Positions 27,858 through 37,212 of a stretch of 64,000 bases of DNA are shown here, piece by piece. The stretch spans positions 5,688 through 69,687 of the forward strand of contig CAYJLW010000014.1 of the NCBI GenBank assembly GCA_964370965.1, read 5' to 3'. Under the pieces are notes generated by a model. That model was not told the DNA's origin. It worked only from the letters and a program-made list of their open reading frames with translations, and ran no database searches. The DNA is from CAYJLW01 sp964370965 (lineage in GTDB: Bacteria > Actinomycetota > Acidimicrobiia > UBA2766). Every line of letters begins with the position of its first letter. Position 1 is the stretch's first letter. Both the position numbers and the translations under genes were made by a program.

Positions 27858-28985
27858 ATGGCGGGCAAGATCGTGCCGGACCGAGTCGCCGCACTCCTGG
27901 AGCGCGCGCTGCGCGAAGTGGACGAGGGCGTCCTGCCGTCCTGCCAGGTCGCCCTGGCCCGTGACGGCGAGATCGTGGCGTTCGAGGCCTTCGGGGACGC
28001 CACGACGGACACCCGCTACCTGATGTGGTCTGCGACGAAGACCGTGACCGCTGCCGCCGTGTGGATCCTGCTCGGCGAGGGCCGCCTGGGCCTCCTGGAC
28101 AGCGTGGTCACCCACATCCCGGAGTTCGCCACGAACGGCAAGGACGTCGTCACCGTCGAGCACCTTCTCCTCCACACGGCGGGCTTCCCGTGGGCGTGGG
28201 TGGGGCCGCCGGCGTGGGCGACGTCCGCTGGCCGGCGCCAGGCGTTCGCCGGCTGGTACCTGAACTGGGAGCCGGGAAGCCGCTACGAGTACCACCCCTT
28301 CTCCGCGCACTGGGTGCTCGCCGAGCTCGTGGAGACCCTGGGCGCCATGGACTACCGCCGTTTCGTCCACGAGCGCGTCGTGGAGCCGCTCGGGCTCGGG
28401 CTCAGCCTCGGCCTCCCCCCCGACGCGCAGGGCGGCGTCGCCGAGCTCGTGGCCAGGGGACGCCCGGCGACCCCCGCCGAGTGGAAGGCTGCGGGTCTCC
28501 CCGCCCCCGAGGCCCCACCGCCCGGAACCGAGCAGGCGATGCTGCTCTTCAACAGCCCGGACGTGCGCGCAGTGGGGATCCCGGCCGCCGGCGGTCTGGC
28601 GACGGCCGCGGACGTGGCGCTCTTCTACCAGGGCCTGCTCCACAACACGGGTGGGCTCTGGGATGCGGGCGTCCTGGCCGATGCCACCGGTGTCATCCGC
28701 TGTACCTTCCCGGACCCGGGCAAGGGCGGCATTCCCGTGAACCGGAGCCGGGGCGTCGTGGTCGCCGGAGACGACGGCCTCGCCTATCTCCGGATGAACT
28801 TCGGCCGCACCGTCTCGCCCCGTGCCTTCGGCCACGACGGTGCCGGGGGTCAGATCGCCTGGGGCGACCCAGAGTCCGGTCTCTCGTTTTCGTACCTCAC
28901 CAACGGCCTCGACCAGAACCTCGCCCGTGAGGGCTTGCGGGGCCTCGAGCTCTCGAGCCTCGCCGGCCTCTGCGCCGGAGGGTAG
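27858..28985 (+). CDS. Beta-lactamase-fold serine hydrolase (class C/esterase family)
   Basis: A 375-residue member of the beta-lactamase/transpeptidase-like family (PF00144 type). The nucleophile motif S-x-x-K is in LMWSATKTVTAAAVWILLGE (about residue 55), and VEHLLLHTAGFPWAW is typical. The tyrosine motif appears as YEYHPFSAHWVLAELVE with no usual Asn (Y-x-N), and the third motif is FGHDGAGGQ (H-D-G in place of K-T-G). These changes fit an esterase or peptidase more than a true beta-lactamase. No signal peptide is seen, so it is probably cytoplasmic. A TACCGT box ends 6 nt before the ATG at 27858 (an in-frame ATG at 27852 would be at the box edge), suggesting a leaderless message. Confidence 0.85.
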   Translation: MAGKIVPDRVAALLERALREVDEGVLPSCQVALARDGEIVAFEAFGDATTDTRYLMWSATKTVTAAAVWILLGEGRLGLLDSVVTHIPEFATNGKDVVTVEHLLLHTAGFPWAWVGPPAWATSAGRRQAFAGWYLNWEPGSRYEYHPFSAHWVLAELVETLGAMDYRRFVHERVVEPLGLGLSLGLPPDAQGGVAELVARGRPATPAEWKAAGLPAPEAPPPGTEQAMLLFNSPDVRAVGIPAAGGLATAADVALFYQGLLHNTGGLWDAGVLADATGVIRCTFPDPGKGGIPVNRSRGVVVAGDDGLAYLRMNFGRTVSPRAFGHDGAGGQIAWGDPESGLSFSYLTNGLDQNLAREGLRGLELSSLAGLCAGG

Positions 28986-29079
28986 CCACCCGGACGCCCG
29001 CTCGACCGGGACACGCGCTGCCCCGCTTCGCTACGCTGGCTGCCCTGCTGCGTCACTTGCGTCCCACCGGAGGGGAGAC

Positions 29080-30384
29080 ATGTCGAACGGGCGATTCCTG
29101 CTGGACGAGATGAAGATGCCGGAGGCCTGGTTCAACATCGCGCCGTGGCTGCCCGAGCCGCTGGCGCCGCCGCTGCACCCGGCGACGGGCGAGCCCGCCG
29201 GCCCCGACGACCTGGCGCCGCTCTTCGCCATGGGCCTGGTCGCCCAGGAGATGTCGGCGGAGCCCTGGATCGACGTCCCGGGCGAGGTTCTCGACATCCT
29301 CCGCATGTGGCGGCCCACTCCGCTGGTGCGGGCCCGCCGCCTCGAAGAGGCCCTGGGCACTCCGGCGCGGATCTACTTCAAGGACGAGTCCGTCTCCCCG
29401 GCCGGGTCGCACAAGCCGAACACGGCGATCCCGCAGGCCTTCTACAACAAGCAGGAGGGCATCGCCCGCATCTCGAGCGAGACGGGGGCGGGGCAGTGGG
29501 GCTCGTCCCTGGCGCTCGCCTGTACGTTCTTCGACCTCGAGTGCAAGGTGTACATGGTCGCGGGCTCGTACCGCCAGAAGCCCTACCGCCGGGTGATGAT
29601 GGAGACCTGGGGTGCCTCGGTGGTGCCGTCCCCGAGCAACGACACCGAGTTCGGCCGGGGCCTCCTCGCCCAGGACGCCGACCATCCCGGATCCCTGGGG
29701 ATCGCCATCAGCGAGGCGATCGAGGACGCGATCCAGCGCGAGGACACCCACTACTCCCTGGGGTCTGTGCTCAACCACGTCCTCCTGCACCAGACGGTCA
29801 TCGGCCTCGAGGCCAAGGAACAGCTTCGCCTGGCGGGCGAGGATCGTCCCGACGTGGTGCTGAGCTCGTGTGGCGGCGGCTCCAACCTGGCCGGGATCTC
29901 GCTGCCGTTCGCGAAGGACAAGATCGACGGCGCCCCGATCCGTCTCGTCGCCGTGGAGCCCACGTCCTGTCCCACGCTCACGAAGGGCACCTACGAGTAC
30001 GACTTCGGCGACACGGCGGGCATGACGCCCCGGCTGCAGATGTACACGCTGGGTCACGACTTCGTGCCGCCCGCGATTCACGCCGGTGGTCTCCGCTACC
30101 ACGGCGACGCCCCGATCATCTCGGCGCTCGTGAAGCACGATCTCATGGAGGCCGTCGCCTACCCGCAGGGCAAGGTCTTCGAGGCCGCCCTGCAGTTCGC
30201 CCGCACCCAGGGCATGATCCCGGCACCGGAGACCGCCCACGCCATCCGGGCCACGATCGACGAGGCGCTGGCCGCGAAGGAGGCGGGCGAGGAGCGCGTC
30301 ATCCTGTTCTGCTACTCGGGCCACGGCCTCCTCGACCTCTCCGCGTACGACGACTACCTGAACGATCGGCTTCTGGACGCCTGA
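29080..30384 (+). CDS. trpB: TrpB2-type tryptophan synthase beta chain
   Basis: The 434-residue PLP enzyme belongs to the TrpB2 branch, which joins indole and serine independently of TrpA. The PLP lysine is in SPAGSHKPNTAIPQAFYNKQ (about residue 110). SSCGGGSNLAG is the phosphate-binding glycine loop and FCYSGHGLLDLSAYDDYL the C-terminus. The long N-terminus (MKMPEAWFNIAPWLPEPLAP) is typical of TrpB2 and absent from TrpB1. No other trp genes are adjacent, which is also usual for trpB2. The ATG follows ACCGGAGGGGAGAC, a strong ribosome binding site. Confidence 0.93.
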   Translation: MSNGRFLLDEMKMPEAWFNIAPWLPEPLAPPLHPATGEPAGPDDLAPLFAMGLVAQEMSAEPWIDVPGEVLDILRMWRPTPLVRARRLEEALGTPARIYFKDESVSPAGSHKPNTAIPQAFYNKQEGIARISSETGAGQWGSSLALACTFFDLECKVYMVAGSYRQKPYRRVMMETWGASVVPSPSNDTEFGRGLLAQDADHPGSLGIAISEAIEDAIQREDTHYSLGSVLNHVLLHQTVIGLEAKEQLRLAGEDRPDVVLSSCGGGSNLAGISLPFAKDKIDGAPIRLVAVEPTSCPTLTKGTYEYDFGDTAGMTPRLQMYTLGHDFVPPAIHAGGLRYHGDAPIISALVKHDLMEAVAYPQGKVFEAALQFARTQGMIPAPETAHAIRATIDEALAAKEAGEERVILFCYSGHGLLDLSAYDDYLNDRLLDA

Positions 30385-31187
30385 TGGCCGCCTCGTCGGG
30401 GACGACCGGTCCGGCGGACGTCGTCGCTGCCGCCCGCGACAACTGGGCGGAGCTCGGCCGCCTCCTGGAGGCGCTCACGGACGAGCAGCTCGCAGCGCAG
30501 TCGCTGTGCGCGAAGTGGGACGTCCGCTCTGCTCTCACACACGTGATCGGGGCGGAGGCGATGTTCCAGGGCCTGGACACGCCGCCTGTCCCCGACGGCT
30601 TCGAGCCCGACCCCGACACGACTTTCGAGTACTTCGTGCAGGGCGGTGTCGCCGCCCGGGCGGCGTGGGGCCGGGAGGAGATCAGCGCCGAGCACACCGC
30701 TGCCCGGGACGCCATGCTCGCCGACTACGAGGCGAGCGACGACACCCGCTGGGCGGAGCAGACACAGGGCCCCGTCGGTCCCCTCACGCGCATCGACCTG
30801 GCGCGGTTGCGCCAGCACGAGACCTGGGTGCACCTCGCGGACGTGAAGATCCCGTTCGGGATGGCGGTCGCGACGGCGGGTCCCGCGGTCGACGTGGCCG
30901 TGGAACGCACGTTCGCGCTCGCCCCCTGGGGCCTGGGCAAGAAGGCGGGCCTCCCGGAGGGCGCCGGCGTGCGCTTCGACGTCGACGGCGAGTCGCGGGC
31001 CTACCGGGTGGCCGGGGGTCGCTGCCGGGAGGTCGACATCGCCGACGTCCCGGACCCGGACGCCGTGGTGAGTGCATCGCCGGTCGACTTCGTCCTCTTC
31101 GCTGCCGGCCGCCCGCACGGGGCGGACGTGAGCGGCAGCGCCGAGATCGCCGACCTCGTGCGCGACCGCTTCCGTATCTTTCCCTGA
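30384..31187 (+). CDS. Maleylpyruvate isomerase/DinB-fold (mycothiol-dependent-type) family protein
   Basis: The 267-residue product has an N-terminal four-helix MDMPI-like domain (AARDNWAELGRLLEALTDEQ, LCAKWDVRSALTHVIGAEAM, RLRQHETWVHLADVKI). The metal-type histidines fit the DinB/mycothiol-dependent isomerase fold (H in LTHVIGAEAM; the H-E-x-W-x-H pattern of QHETWVHLAD). The C-terminal half resembles the MDMPI C-terminal domain and includes SASPVDFVLFAAGRP. The start overlaps the trpB stop by one base, so the two are co-transcribed. The substrate is unknown; mycothiol use by this organism is inferred from the family only. Confidence 0.8.
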   Translation: MAASSGTTGPADVVAAARDNWAELGRLLEALTDEQLAAQSLCAKWDVRSALTHVIGAEAMFQGLDTPPVPDGFEPDPDTTFEYFVQGGVAARAAWGREEISAEHTAARDAMLADYEASDDTRWAEQTQGPVGPLTRIDLARLRQHETWVHLADVKIPFGMAVATAGPAVDVAVERTFALAPWGLGKKAGLPEGAGVRFDVDGESRAYRVAGGRCREVDIADVPDPDAVVSASPVDFVLFAAGRPHGADVSGSAEIADLVRDRFRIFP

Positions 31188-31254
31188 GCGGTGCTGGGTG
31201 GCGGCGTTCGGCCCCTTCGGCTGTCAACGGACGGTTCGCCGGCGTCTTGCGGCC

Positions 31255-31722
31255 TCAACTCCTTGGCGCCAACCGGTTCCGTGCCCGCCTGAGGACGACC
31301 CGTTCGTGTTCGTAGCTGAGCAGGTCGAGGGCCTTGCCGGGCGGGAGCCAGAGGAGGTCGTCGACCTCACGATTGGGGACGAACTCCCCGGTCACGGCCT
31401 CCAGCAACCAGTAGCGCACGACCTTGTCGGCGGGCGTCCCCCCCTTCGCCGTGGAGCGGTATCTCGCCTCGCCCAGCACGGGGCCGACCTCGACCCCGTG
31501 GCCGGTCTCCTCCTCGACCTCGCGGATCGCGCAGGAACGCAGGTCCCGGTCAGAGGTGTCCATCTTGCCCTTCGGGAGTGACCAGTCGTCGTATCTCGGC
31601 CGGTGCACGACGGCCACCTCGACGCCGCCCGTGCCGTCGTGGCGCCAGAGGACTCCCCCGGCGGCCAGGATCGGGGGTCGTCGGGAGGGGTGTGGCGAGG
31701 TTTCTCGCGATGTTTCTTTCAC
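31255..31722 (-). CDS. Nudix hydrolase (MutT-like)
   Basis: The 155-residue product has a full Nudix box: LPKGKMDTSDRDLRSCAIRE followed by VEEETGHGVEV, with the leading AAGGVLWRHDGTGGVEVAVV and HRPRYDDWSLPKGK typical of MutT/NudA-like and diadenosine-polyphosphate hydrolases. The GTG at 31722 is chosen because the conserved domain begins soon after; longer extensions would run into the clpC promoter region. It is divergent from clpC and convergent with the MDMPI-like gene. Confidence 0.85.
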   Translation of the reverse strand: MKETSRETSPHPSRRPPILAAGGVLWRHDGTGGVEVAVVHRPRYDDWSLPKGKMDTSDRDLRSCAIREVEEETGHGVEVGPVLGEARYRSTAKGGTPADKVVRYWLLEAVTGEFVPNREVDDLLWLPPGKALDLLSYEHERVVLRRARNRLAPRS

Positions 31723-31838
31723 CGCTCTCGAGACCGTCCGATAAAAGGGGGGAACAGAGGGTCGGTCCGACCTGTTGGCCAGTCCGTCAGGGCTGCCCGA
31801 GCCTCGGGATTGCCCGCGATGACGGGAAACCCCGATGC

Positions 31839-31844
31839 TAGGGT
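31839..31844 (+). promoter_or_regulatory. Candidate -10 box of clpC
   Basis: TAGGGT fits the TAnnnT actinobacterial -10 and lies in the divergent interval about 100 nt upstream of the clpC TTG start, giving clpC a leader of roughly 90 nt. No clear CtsR or ClgR site was identified by eye. Confidence 0.4.
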
Positions 31845-31940
31845 TTGTCGCACAGGGTGCCGGTCCCGCCGCCCACGGGGCCTGCTCCGGCACCGGACAC
31901 TCCCCGACGCAGGGAGCCCCGCACACAGGGAGACGCAGCG

Positions 31941-34454
31941 TTGTTCGAACGGTTCACCGACCGTGCCCGCCGAGTAGTGGTCCTGGCCCAGGAGGAAGCG
32001 CGCCTCCTGAACCACAACTACATCGGAACCGAACACATCCTCCTCGGCCTCATCCACGAGGGCGAGGGTGTGGCCGCCAAGGCCCTCGAGAGCCTCGGCA
32101 TCAGTCTCGAGGCCGTCCGTCAGCAGGTCGAGGAGATCATCGGTCAGGGCGGGTCGTCCCCCAGTGGGCACATCCCCTTCACTCCGCGGGCCAAGAAGGT
32201 CCTCGAGCTCTCCCTGCGGGAGGCCCTGCAACTCGGCCACAACTACATCGGGACCGAGCACATCCTCCTGGGCCTCATCCGTGAGGGCGAAGGTGTTGCC
32301 GCCCAGGTGCTCGTGAAGCTGGGGGCCGACCTCTCCCGTGTGCGCCAGCAGGTCATACAGCTCCTCTCCGGCTACGCAGGGTCCAAGGAGCCCCAGGGCG
32401 CGCAGGCCACCGGAGGCTCCGAGCCCACGCCGTCGGGGTCCCTGGTGCTCGACCAGTTCGGCCGCAACCTCACGCAGCTCGCCCGCGAGAAGAAGCTCGA
32501 CCCCGTGATCGGCCGGCACAAGGAGATCGAGCGGGTCATGCAGGTGCTCTCCCGGCGCACCAAGAACAACCCGGTTCTCATCGGCGAGCCCGGTGTGGGC
32601 AAGACCGCGATCGTCGAGGGCCTCGCCCAGGGCATCGTCGCCAACGAGGTGCCCGAGACCCTGCACAACAAGCAGCTCTACACCCTCGACCTCGGCGCTC
32701 TCGTCGCCGGGTCCCGCTACCGGGGCGACTTCGAGGAGCGGCTCAAGAAGGTCCTGAAGGAGATCCGCCAGCGGGGCGACATCATCCTCTTCATCGACGA
32801 GCTCCACACCCTCGTGGGCGCCGGCGCCGCCGAAGGCGCCATCGACGCCGCCTCGATCCTCAAGCCCATGCTCGCCCGCGGCGAGCTGCAGACGATCGGC
32901 GCCACGACGCTCGACGAGTACCGCAAGCACCTCGAGAAGGACGCCGCCCTGGAGCGCCGCTTCCAGCCCATCCAGGTCGAGGAGCCCACGATCGCCCACA
33001 CGATCGACATCCTCAAGGGCCTGCGGGAGCGCTACGAGCAGCACCACCGGGTGTCCATCACCGACCAGGCGGTCGTGGCCGCCGCCAACCTCGCCGACCG
33101 CTACATCTCCGACCGCTTCCTCCCGGACAAAGCCATCGACCTCATCGACGAGGCCGGGTCCCGCATGCGGCTGCGCCGCATGGCGCTGCCGCCGGACTTC
33201 CGCGACCTCGACGACCAGATCGCCAAGGTCCGCCAGGAGAAGGAAGAGGCCATCGAGGGCCAGCAGTTCGAGAAGGCGGCCAAGCTGCGCGACCAGGAGA
33301 AGCAGCTCCTCGCACAGCGGGCCGCCAAGGAGTCCGAGCGCAAGGACGAAGGCCTCGACATCTTCAACGAGATCGACGAGGAGGAGATCGCCGAGGTCCT
33401 CTCCCAGTGGACGGGCATCCCCGTCTACAAGCTCACCGAGGAGGAAACCGAGAAGCTCCTCCGGATGGAAGAGGAACTCCACAAGCGTGTCGTCGGCCAG
33501 GACGCCGCCATCCGGGCGATCTCCTCGGCGATCCGCCGGACCCGGGCGGGTCTGAAGGACCCGAAACGACCGTCGGGGTCGTTCATCTTCCTCGGCCCTT
33601 CGGGGGTGGGCAAGACCGAGCTCGCCAAGACCCTCGCCGCGTTCCTCTTCGGAGACGACGAGCACCTCATCCAGCTCGACATGTCCGAGTACATGGAAAA
33701 GCACACGGTGAGCCGTCTCGTGGGGTCGCCCCCCGGCTACGTCGGCTACGAGGAGGGCGGCCAGCTCACCGAGGCCGTGCGCCGCAAGCCCTTCAGCGTC
33801 GTGCTCTTCGACGAGATCGAGAAGGCCCATCCGGACGTGTTCAACACGCTCCTGCAGATCCTCGAGGACGGCCGTCTCACCGACGCCCAGGGCCGCGCCG
33901 TGGACTTCAAGAACACCGTGATCATCATGACCTCCAACCTCGGGACCCAGGACCTCCGCAAGGCGAACCTCGGTTTCGTGAAGGCCGACGAGGCTCTCAC
34001 CTACGAGCGCATGAAGGAGAAGGTCACCGAGGAGCTCAAGCGGGGCTTCCGGCCCGAGTTCCTGAACCGCATCGACGAGGTGATCGTCTTCCACGAGCTC
34101 ACCAAGGAGCAGGTCAGCCAGATCGTCGATCTCATGATGCGCCGGGTGCGCGAGCAGCTTTCCTCCCAGGGCCTCCAGATCGAGCTCACGGAGTCCGCCA
34201 AGACTCTCGTCGCCGACAAGGGCTGGGACCCGCAGCTCGGGGCCCGGCCGCTGCGACGGGCGATCCAGCGTTTCATCGAGGACCCGCTCTCCGAGCGCAT
34301 CCTCTGGAAGGAATTCCAGGCGGGCCAGCTCATCATCGTCGACGCCGAGGGCGACGGGGTCGTGTTCCGGGCGGTCGAGGCCCCTGAGGCCCCTGAGGCC
34401 CCTGAGGCATCTGCTGCCCCGCCGATCGAGCCCGCCGGGCACACCGGGGAGTAG
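31941..34454 (+). CDS. clpC: ATP-dependent Clp protease ATP-binding subunit ClpC
   Basis: AAA+ unfoldase feeding ClpP. The protein starts FERFTDRARRVVVLAQEEAR (TTG start, the invariant ClpC beginning). It has two N-domain repeats (NHNYIGTEHILLGLIHEGEG and GHNYIGTEHILLGLIREGEG), the first AAA module with GEPGVGKTAIVEG, a UVR-like middle segment (RQEKEEAIEGQQFEKAAKLR), and the second AAA module with FLGPSGVGKTELAKTLA. It is 837 residues long. The end carries an unusual (APE)n tail made by 9-bp CCCCTGAGG repeats near 34378-34405. In Bacillus clpC is followed directly by radA; here about 4.8 kb intervenes. Confidence 0.97.
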   Translation: MFERFTDRARRVVVLAQEEARLLNHNYIGTEHILLGLIHEGEGVAAKALESLGISLEAVRQQVEEIIGQGGSSPSGHIPFTPRAKKVLELSLREALQLGHNYIGTEHILLGLIREGEGVAAQVLVKLGADLSRVRQQVIQLLSGYAGSKEPQGAQATGGSEPTPSGSLVLDQFGRNLTQLAREKKLDPVIGRHKEIERVMQVLSRRTKNNPVLIGEPGVGKTAIVEGLAQGIVANEVPETLHNKQLYTLDLGALVAGSRYRGDFEERLKKVLKEIRQRGDIILFIDELHTLVGAGAAEGAIDAASILKPMLARGELQTIGATTLDEYRKHLEKDAALERRFQPIQVEEPTIAHTIDILKGLRERYEQHHRVSITDQAVVAAANLADRYISDRFLPDKAIDLIDEAGSRMRLRRMALPPDFRDLDDQIAKVRQEKEEAIEGQQFEKAAKLRDQEKQLLAQRAAKESERKDEGLDIFNEIDEEEIAEVLSQWTGIPVYKLTEEETEKLLRMEEELHKRVVGQDAAIRAISSAIRRTRAGLKDPKRPSGSFIFLGPSGVGKTELAKTLAAFLFGDDEHLIQLDMSEYMEKHTVSRLVGSPPGYVGYEEGGQLTEAVRRKPFSVVLFDEIEKAHPDVFNTLLQILEDGRLTDAQGRAVDFKNTVIIMTSNLGTQDLRKANLGFVKADEALTYERMKEKVTEELKRGFRPEFLNRIDEVIVFHELTKEQVSQIVDLMMRRVREQLSSQGLQIELTESAKTLVADKGWDPQLGARPLRRAIQRFIEDPLSERILWKEFQAGQLIIVDAEGDGVVFRAVEAPEAPEAPEASAAPPIEPAGHTGE

Positions 34455-34485
34455 CGGGCTCCGCCCACGCCACGAGGAGGCGGTC

Positions 34486-35295
34486 GTGGCCAAGAAGAGG
34501 GAACGGCTCCCACGGCGGCTCTACGAGGGCGAGCTCGTCCGGCTCCAGGCGGAGCTCGTGAAGATGAAGGACTGGGTCCAGGCCAACGGCCTGCGGATGG
34601 CGGTCGTCTTCGAGGGTCGCGACGCTGCGGGCAAGGGCGGGGTCATCAAGCGCATCACCGAGTACCTCAGCCCGCGTGTCTGCCGTGTGGCGGCGCTGCC
34701 GGCGCCCACGGAGCGCGAGAAGACCCAGTGGTACTTCCAACGCTACGTGGCGCACCTCCCCGCCGCGGGTGAGATCGTGCTCTTCGACCGGAGCTGGTAC
34801 AACCGGGCCGGGGTCGAGCGTGTCATGGGCTTCTCCTCGCCCGAAGAGCACCGCCTCTTCCTCCGCCAGTGTCCGATCTTCGAGCACCTTCTCATCGAGT
34901 CCGGTCTCGTCCTCGTGAAGTACTGGTTCTCGATCAGCGACGAGGAACAGGAACGCCGTTTCGCCGCCCGCATCGACGACCCTCTGCGGCGCTGGAAGCT
35001 CAGCCCCATGGACCTGGAGTCGCGGTCGCGCTGGGTCGAGTACTCCCGGGCGAAGGACGAGATGTTCGTGCACACCGACACCGACGAGTCGCCCTGGTAC
35101 GTCGTGGACACCGACGACAAGCGCCGTGCGCGCCTCAACTGCATCGCCCACCTCCTCACCCGCGTCTCCTACCAGGACGTGCCCCCGCCCCCGATCGCGA
35201 TGCCCGACCGCCAGGCCGACGAGGGCTACGTGCGGCCGTCCCGCGACATCTACCACTACGTTCCCGACCACGGCGCCGGGCTGCTCGAAAGGTGA
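34486..35295 (+). CDS. ppk2: Polyphosphate kinase 2 family protein
   Basis: The 269-residue PPK2 transfers phosphate between polyphosphate and nucleotides. The P-loop lies in VVFEGRDAAGKGGVIKRITE (about residue 42), the lid/aspartate region in GEIVLFDRSWYNRAGVERVM, and the PPK2 box in ARIDDPLRRWKLSPMDLESR. One PPK2 domain is present (class I or III size), so GDP/ADP-phosphorylating activity is expected. GTG start after CACGAGGAGGCGG. Its stop overlaps the GNAT gene start. Confidence 0.93.
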   Translation: MAKKRERLPRRLYEGELVRLQAELVKMKDWVQANGLRMAVVFEGRDAAGKGGVIKRITEYLSPRVCRVAALPAPTEREKTQWYFQRYVAHLPAAGEIVLFDRSWYNRAGVERVMGFSSPEEHRLFLRQCPIFEHLLIESGLVLVKYWFSISDEEQERRFAARIDDPLRRWKLSPMDLESRSRWVEYSRAKDEMFVHTDTDESPWYVVDTDDKRRARLNCIAHLLTRVSYQDVPPPPIAMPDRQADEGYVRPSRDIYHYVPDHGAGLLER

Positions 35296-36086
35296 GGACG
35301 CCGGGCCTCCTCGCCGGGGCCTGCGAGACCATCGCGGGGTATTTCGCCCTCGGCAACGACGTCGTCGCGGACGGGTTGGCCGGTTTCGTGCGGAACCCGG
35401 CGGTCCCGGACGTCTACGACGCCAACCAGGCGGTGTCGGTGAGGGCGGCCACGCCCGGGGAGGCCGACGCCGTTCTCGGCCGCGCCGAGGCGCCCTACGC
35501 CGCTTGCCGGCACCGGCAGTTCCTCTGCGACGCCCTCACGCCCGCGGTCTTCGAGGCCCGCCTCGTCCAGGACGGCTACCTGGCGGACGCAGAGGTGCAC
35601 CTCGTCCTCGAGGGCGAGCTCCGGGCCCGCCCCGGCGGGGGTGTCTCCGTGCGGGCAGTCGAGACCGCAGCCGACTGGGCGGCTGTGGGGCGTCTCACGC
35701 GCCTCGACCACGAGGAGGAGGCGGCCCGCCCCGGCGGCGGATGGGGCAAGGACGTGACGGGGAGGATCGTGGCGGTGAAGAGGGGGAAGTGCCCGCCCCT
35801 GCGGTTCTGGCTCGCCGCCCTGGACGGCACGGACTGCGGGTTCTTCTCCTCCTGGTCAGGGGACAACGGCGTGGGCAAGGTCGAGGACCTCTTCACCGAC
35901 CCGGACTTCCGGGGGCGGGGGGTCGCCTCCGCCCTGATCGCATCAGCGGTCGCGGATGCCCGCGAGCGGGGCGCGGGGCCCGTGCTCGTCGGCGCTCGCC
36001 CGGACGACACCCCCCGTCTCATGTACGCCGCCATGGGCTTCCGGCCGCTCTGTCTCACGCGGGCGTACCGTCTCATGCTGGGGTGA
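35292..36086 (+). CDS. GNAT-family acetyltransferase
   Basis: The 264-residue product has a C-terminal GNAT domain with the acetyl-CoA motif LFTDPDFRGRGVASALIASA (V/I-x-x-x-x-R-G-x-G-x-A). It ends with YAAMGFRPLCLTRAYRLML. The N-terminal half (DGLAGFVRNPAVPDVYDANQ and following) looks like a degenerate second GNAT-like domain. The GTG start has a 4-nt overlap with ppk2. Substrate unknown. Confidence 0.8.
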   Translation: MRTPGLLAGACETIAGYFALGNDVVADGLAGFVRNPAVPDVYDANQAVSVRAATPGEADAVLGRAEAPYAACRHRQFLCDALTPAVFEARLVQDGYLADAEVHLVLEGELRARPGGGVSVRAVETAADWAAVGRLTRLDHEEEAARPGGGWGKDVTGRIVAVKRGKCPPLRFWLAALDGTDCGFFSSWSGDNGVGKVEDLFTDPDFRGRGVASALIASAVADARERGAGPVLVGARPDDTPRLMYAAMGFRPLCLTRAYRLMLG

Positions 36087-36143
36087 GCGCCGGGACGTGT
36101 GAGGCTCACACCAGAGTGAGGCCGGGCCCTCCGATCACGTGTC

Positions 36144-37169
36144 TCAGCCGCCGATCTGGCTCATCGACTTCGACGGGGGCTCGAAGCCCGGGCGGCCGAT
36201 GCTGTGGCCCGCCCACTTCGCCGCCACGGAGGCGTGGACGAGGCCGGCGAGGACGCCTTCTGGTGCCCCGGAGCGAAGTGGTGTGCGGAGATCGGTCTCG
36301 TCGAGCGCGAAGAGGCAGTTGCGCAGTGTGCCCTCGGCGCCGAGGCGGACGCGGTTGCAGGACGCGCAGAACGGCGCCGTGACCGAAGGGATGACTCCGA
36401 TCTCGCCGCCATCCGCGAGGCGGTAGCGCGTGGCGGGTTCCGGGCCGGGACTCGAGGTCGCGACGGGGTGCTCGCCGGACTCCTCTAGCGAGCTCAGGAT
36501 CTCGCGGGCGGCGACGACGTCGCCGTCGGTCCAGCGACCGTCCGCGTCGAGCGGCATGTACTCGATGAAACGCACGACGCAGCCCTCGTCCCGGGCGAAG
36601 CGGGCGAAGTCGGCGATCTCGTCGTCGTTGCGGCCCCGCATCACGACGCAGTTGACCTTGACGGGTGTGAGGCCGGCGGAGCGGGCCGCAGCGATCCCCG
36701 CGAGCACCCGCTCCAACTGGGGGCGGCGGGTGACGGCCTCGAAACGGTCCCCCTGGAGGGAGTCGAGGCTCACGTTCACGCGGTCGAGACCGGCCGTCGC
36801 GAGAGCCTCCGCCTGCTGATCGAGGAGGACGCCGTTGGTGGTGAGGGCGAGCTCGGGTCGAGGCGACAGCGAGGCCAGTTGCCCGACGAGGCGGGGGAGG
36901 TCGCGGCGCACGAGGGGTTCGCCGCCGGTGAGACGGATCGTGCGGATCCCCAGGCGGACGAAGAGGGCGGCGAGGCGGCGGATCTCCTCGTATGTGAGGA
37001 GATCCGAGCGGTCCAGCCATGGGAGCCCGTCCGGGGGCATGCAGTAGACGCAGCGCAGGTTGCAGCGATCCGTGACGGAGATGCGGAGGTCGTCGGCGAT
37101 GCGCCCGAAGGAATCGACCAGGGGCCCCTCGGGCGGGTCGACGTTGGGGGGCAGGTGGGCGGTCGGCAT
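36144..37169 (-). CDS. moaA: GTP 3',8-cyclase (molybdenum cofactor biosynthesis)
   Basis: Radical-SAM enzyme that starts molybdopterin synthesis from GTP. The radical-SAM CxxxCxxC is seen in SVTDRCNLRCVYCMPPDGLP (about residue 35), and the SAM-binding IRLTGGEPLVRRDLP follows. The second cluster is in FCASCNRVRLGAEGTLRNCL near residue 260. The normal C-terminal double glycine, required in MoaA, is present (SQIGG). No other moa genes are nearby. 341 residues. Confidence 0.96.
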   Translation of the reverse strand: MPTAHLPPNVDPPEGPLVDSFGRIADDLRISVTDRCNLRCVYCMPPDGLPWLDRSDLLTYEEIRRLAALFVRLGIRTIRLTGGEPLVRRDLPRLVGQLASLSPRPELALTTNGVLLDQQAEALATAGLDRVNVSLDSLQGDRFEAVTRRPQLERVLAGIAAARSAGLTPVKVNCVVMRGRNDDEIADFARFARDEGCVVRFIEYMPLDADGRWTDGDVVAAREILSSLEESGEHPVATSSPGPEPATRYRLADGGEIGVIPSVTAPFCASCNRVRLGAEGTLRNCLFALDETDLRTPLRSGAPEGVLAGLVHASVAAKWAGHSIGRPGFEPPSKSMSQIGG

Positions 37170-37212
37170 GTTCCTAGACTATGGCGGCCCTGCCGGCGAG
37201 CGAAAGGCCGCT

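Noticed and set aside
27858..28985. Antibiotic-resistance beta-lactamase
   Set aside because: SxxK is present, but the Y-x-N motif is not intact, the third motif is HDG, and there is no signal peptide; more likely an esterase or peptidase of the wider family.
31719..34493. Long minus-strand open frame opposite clpC
   Set aside because: Leucine/glutamate/aspartate-rich shadow produced by clpC codon bias; clpC is unmistakable on the plus strand.
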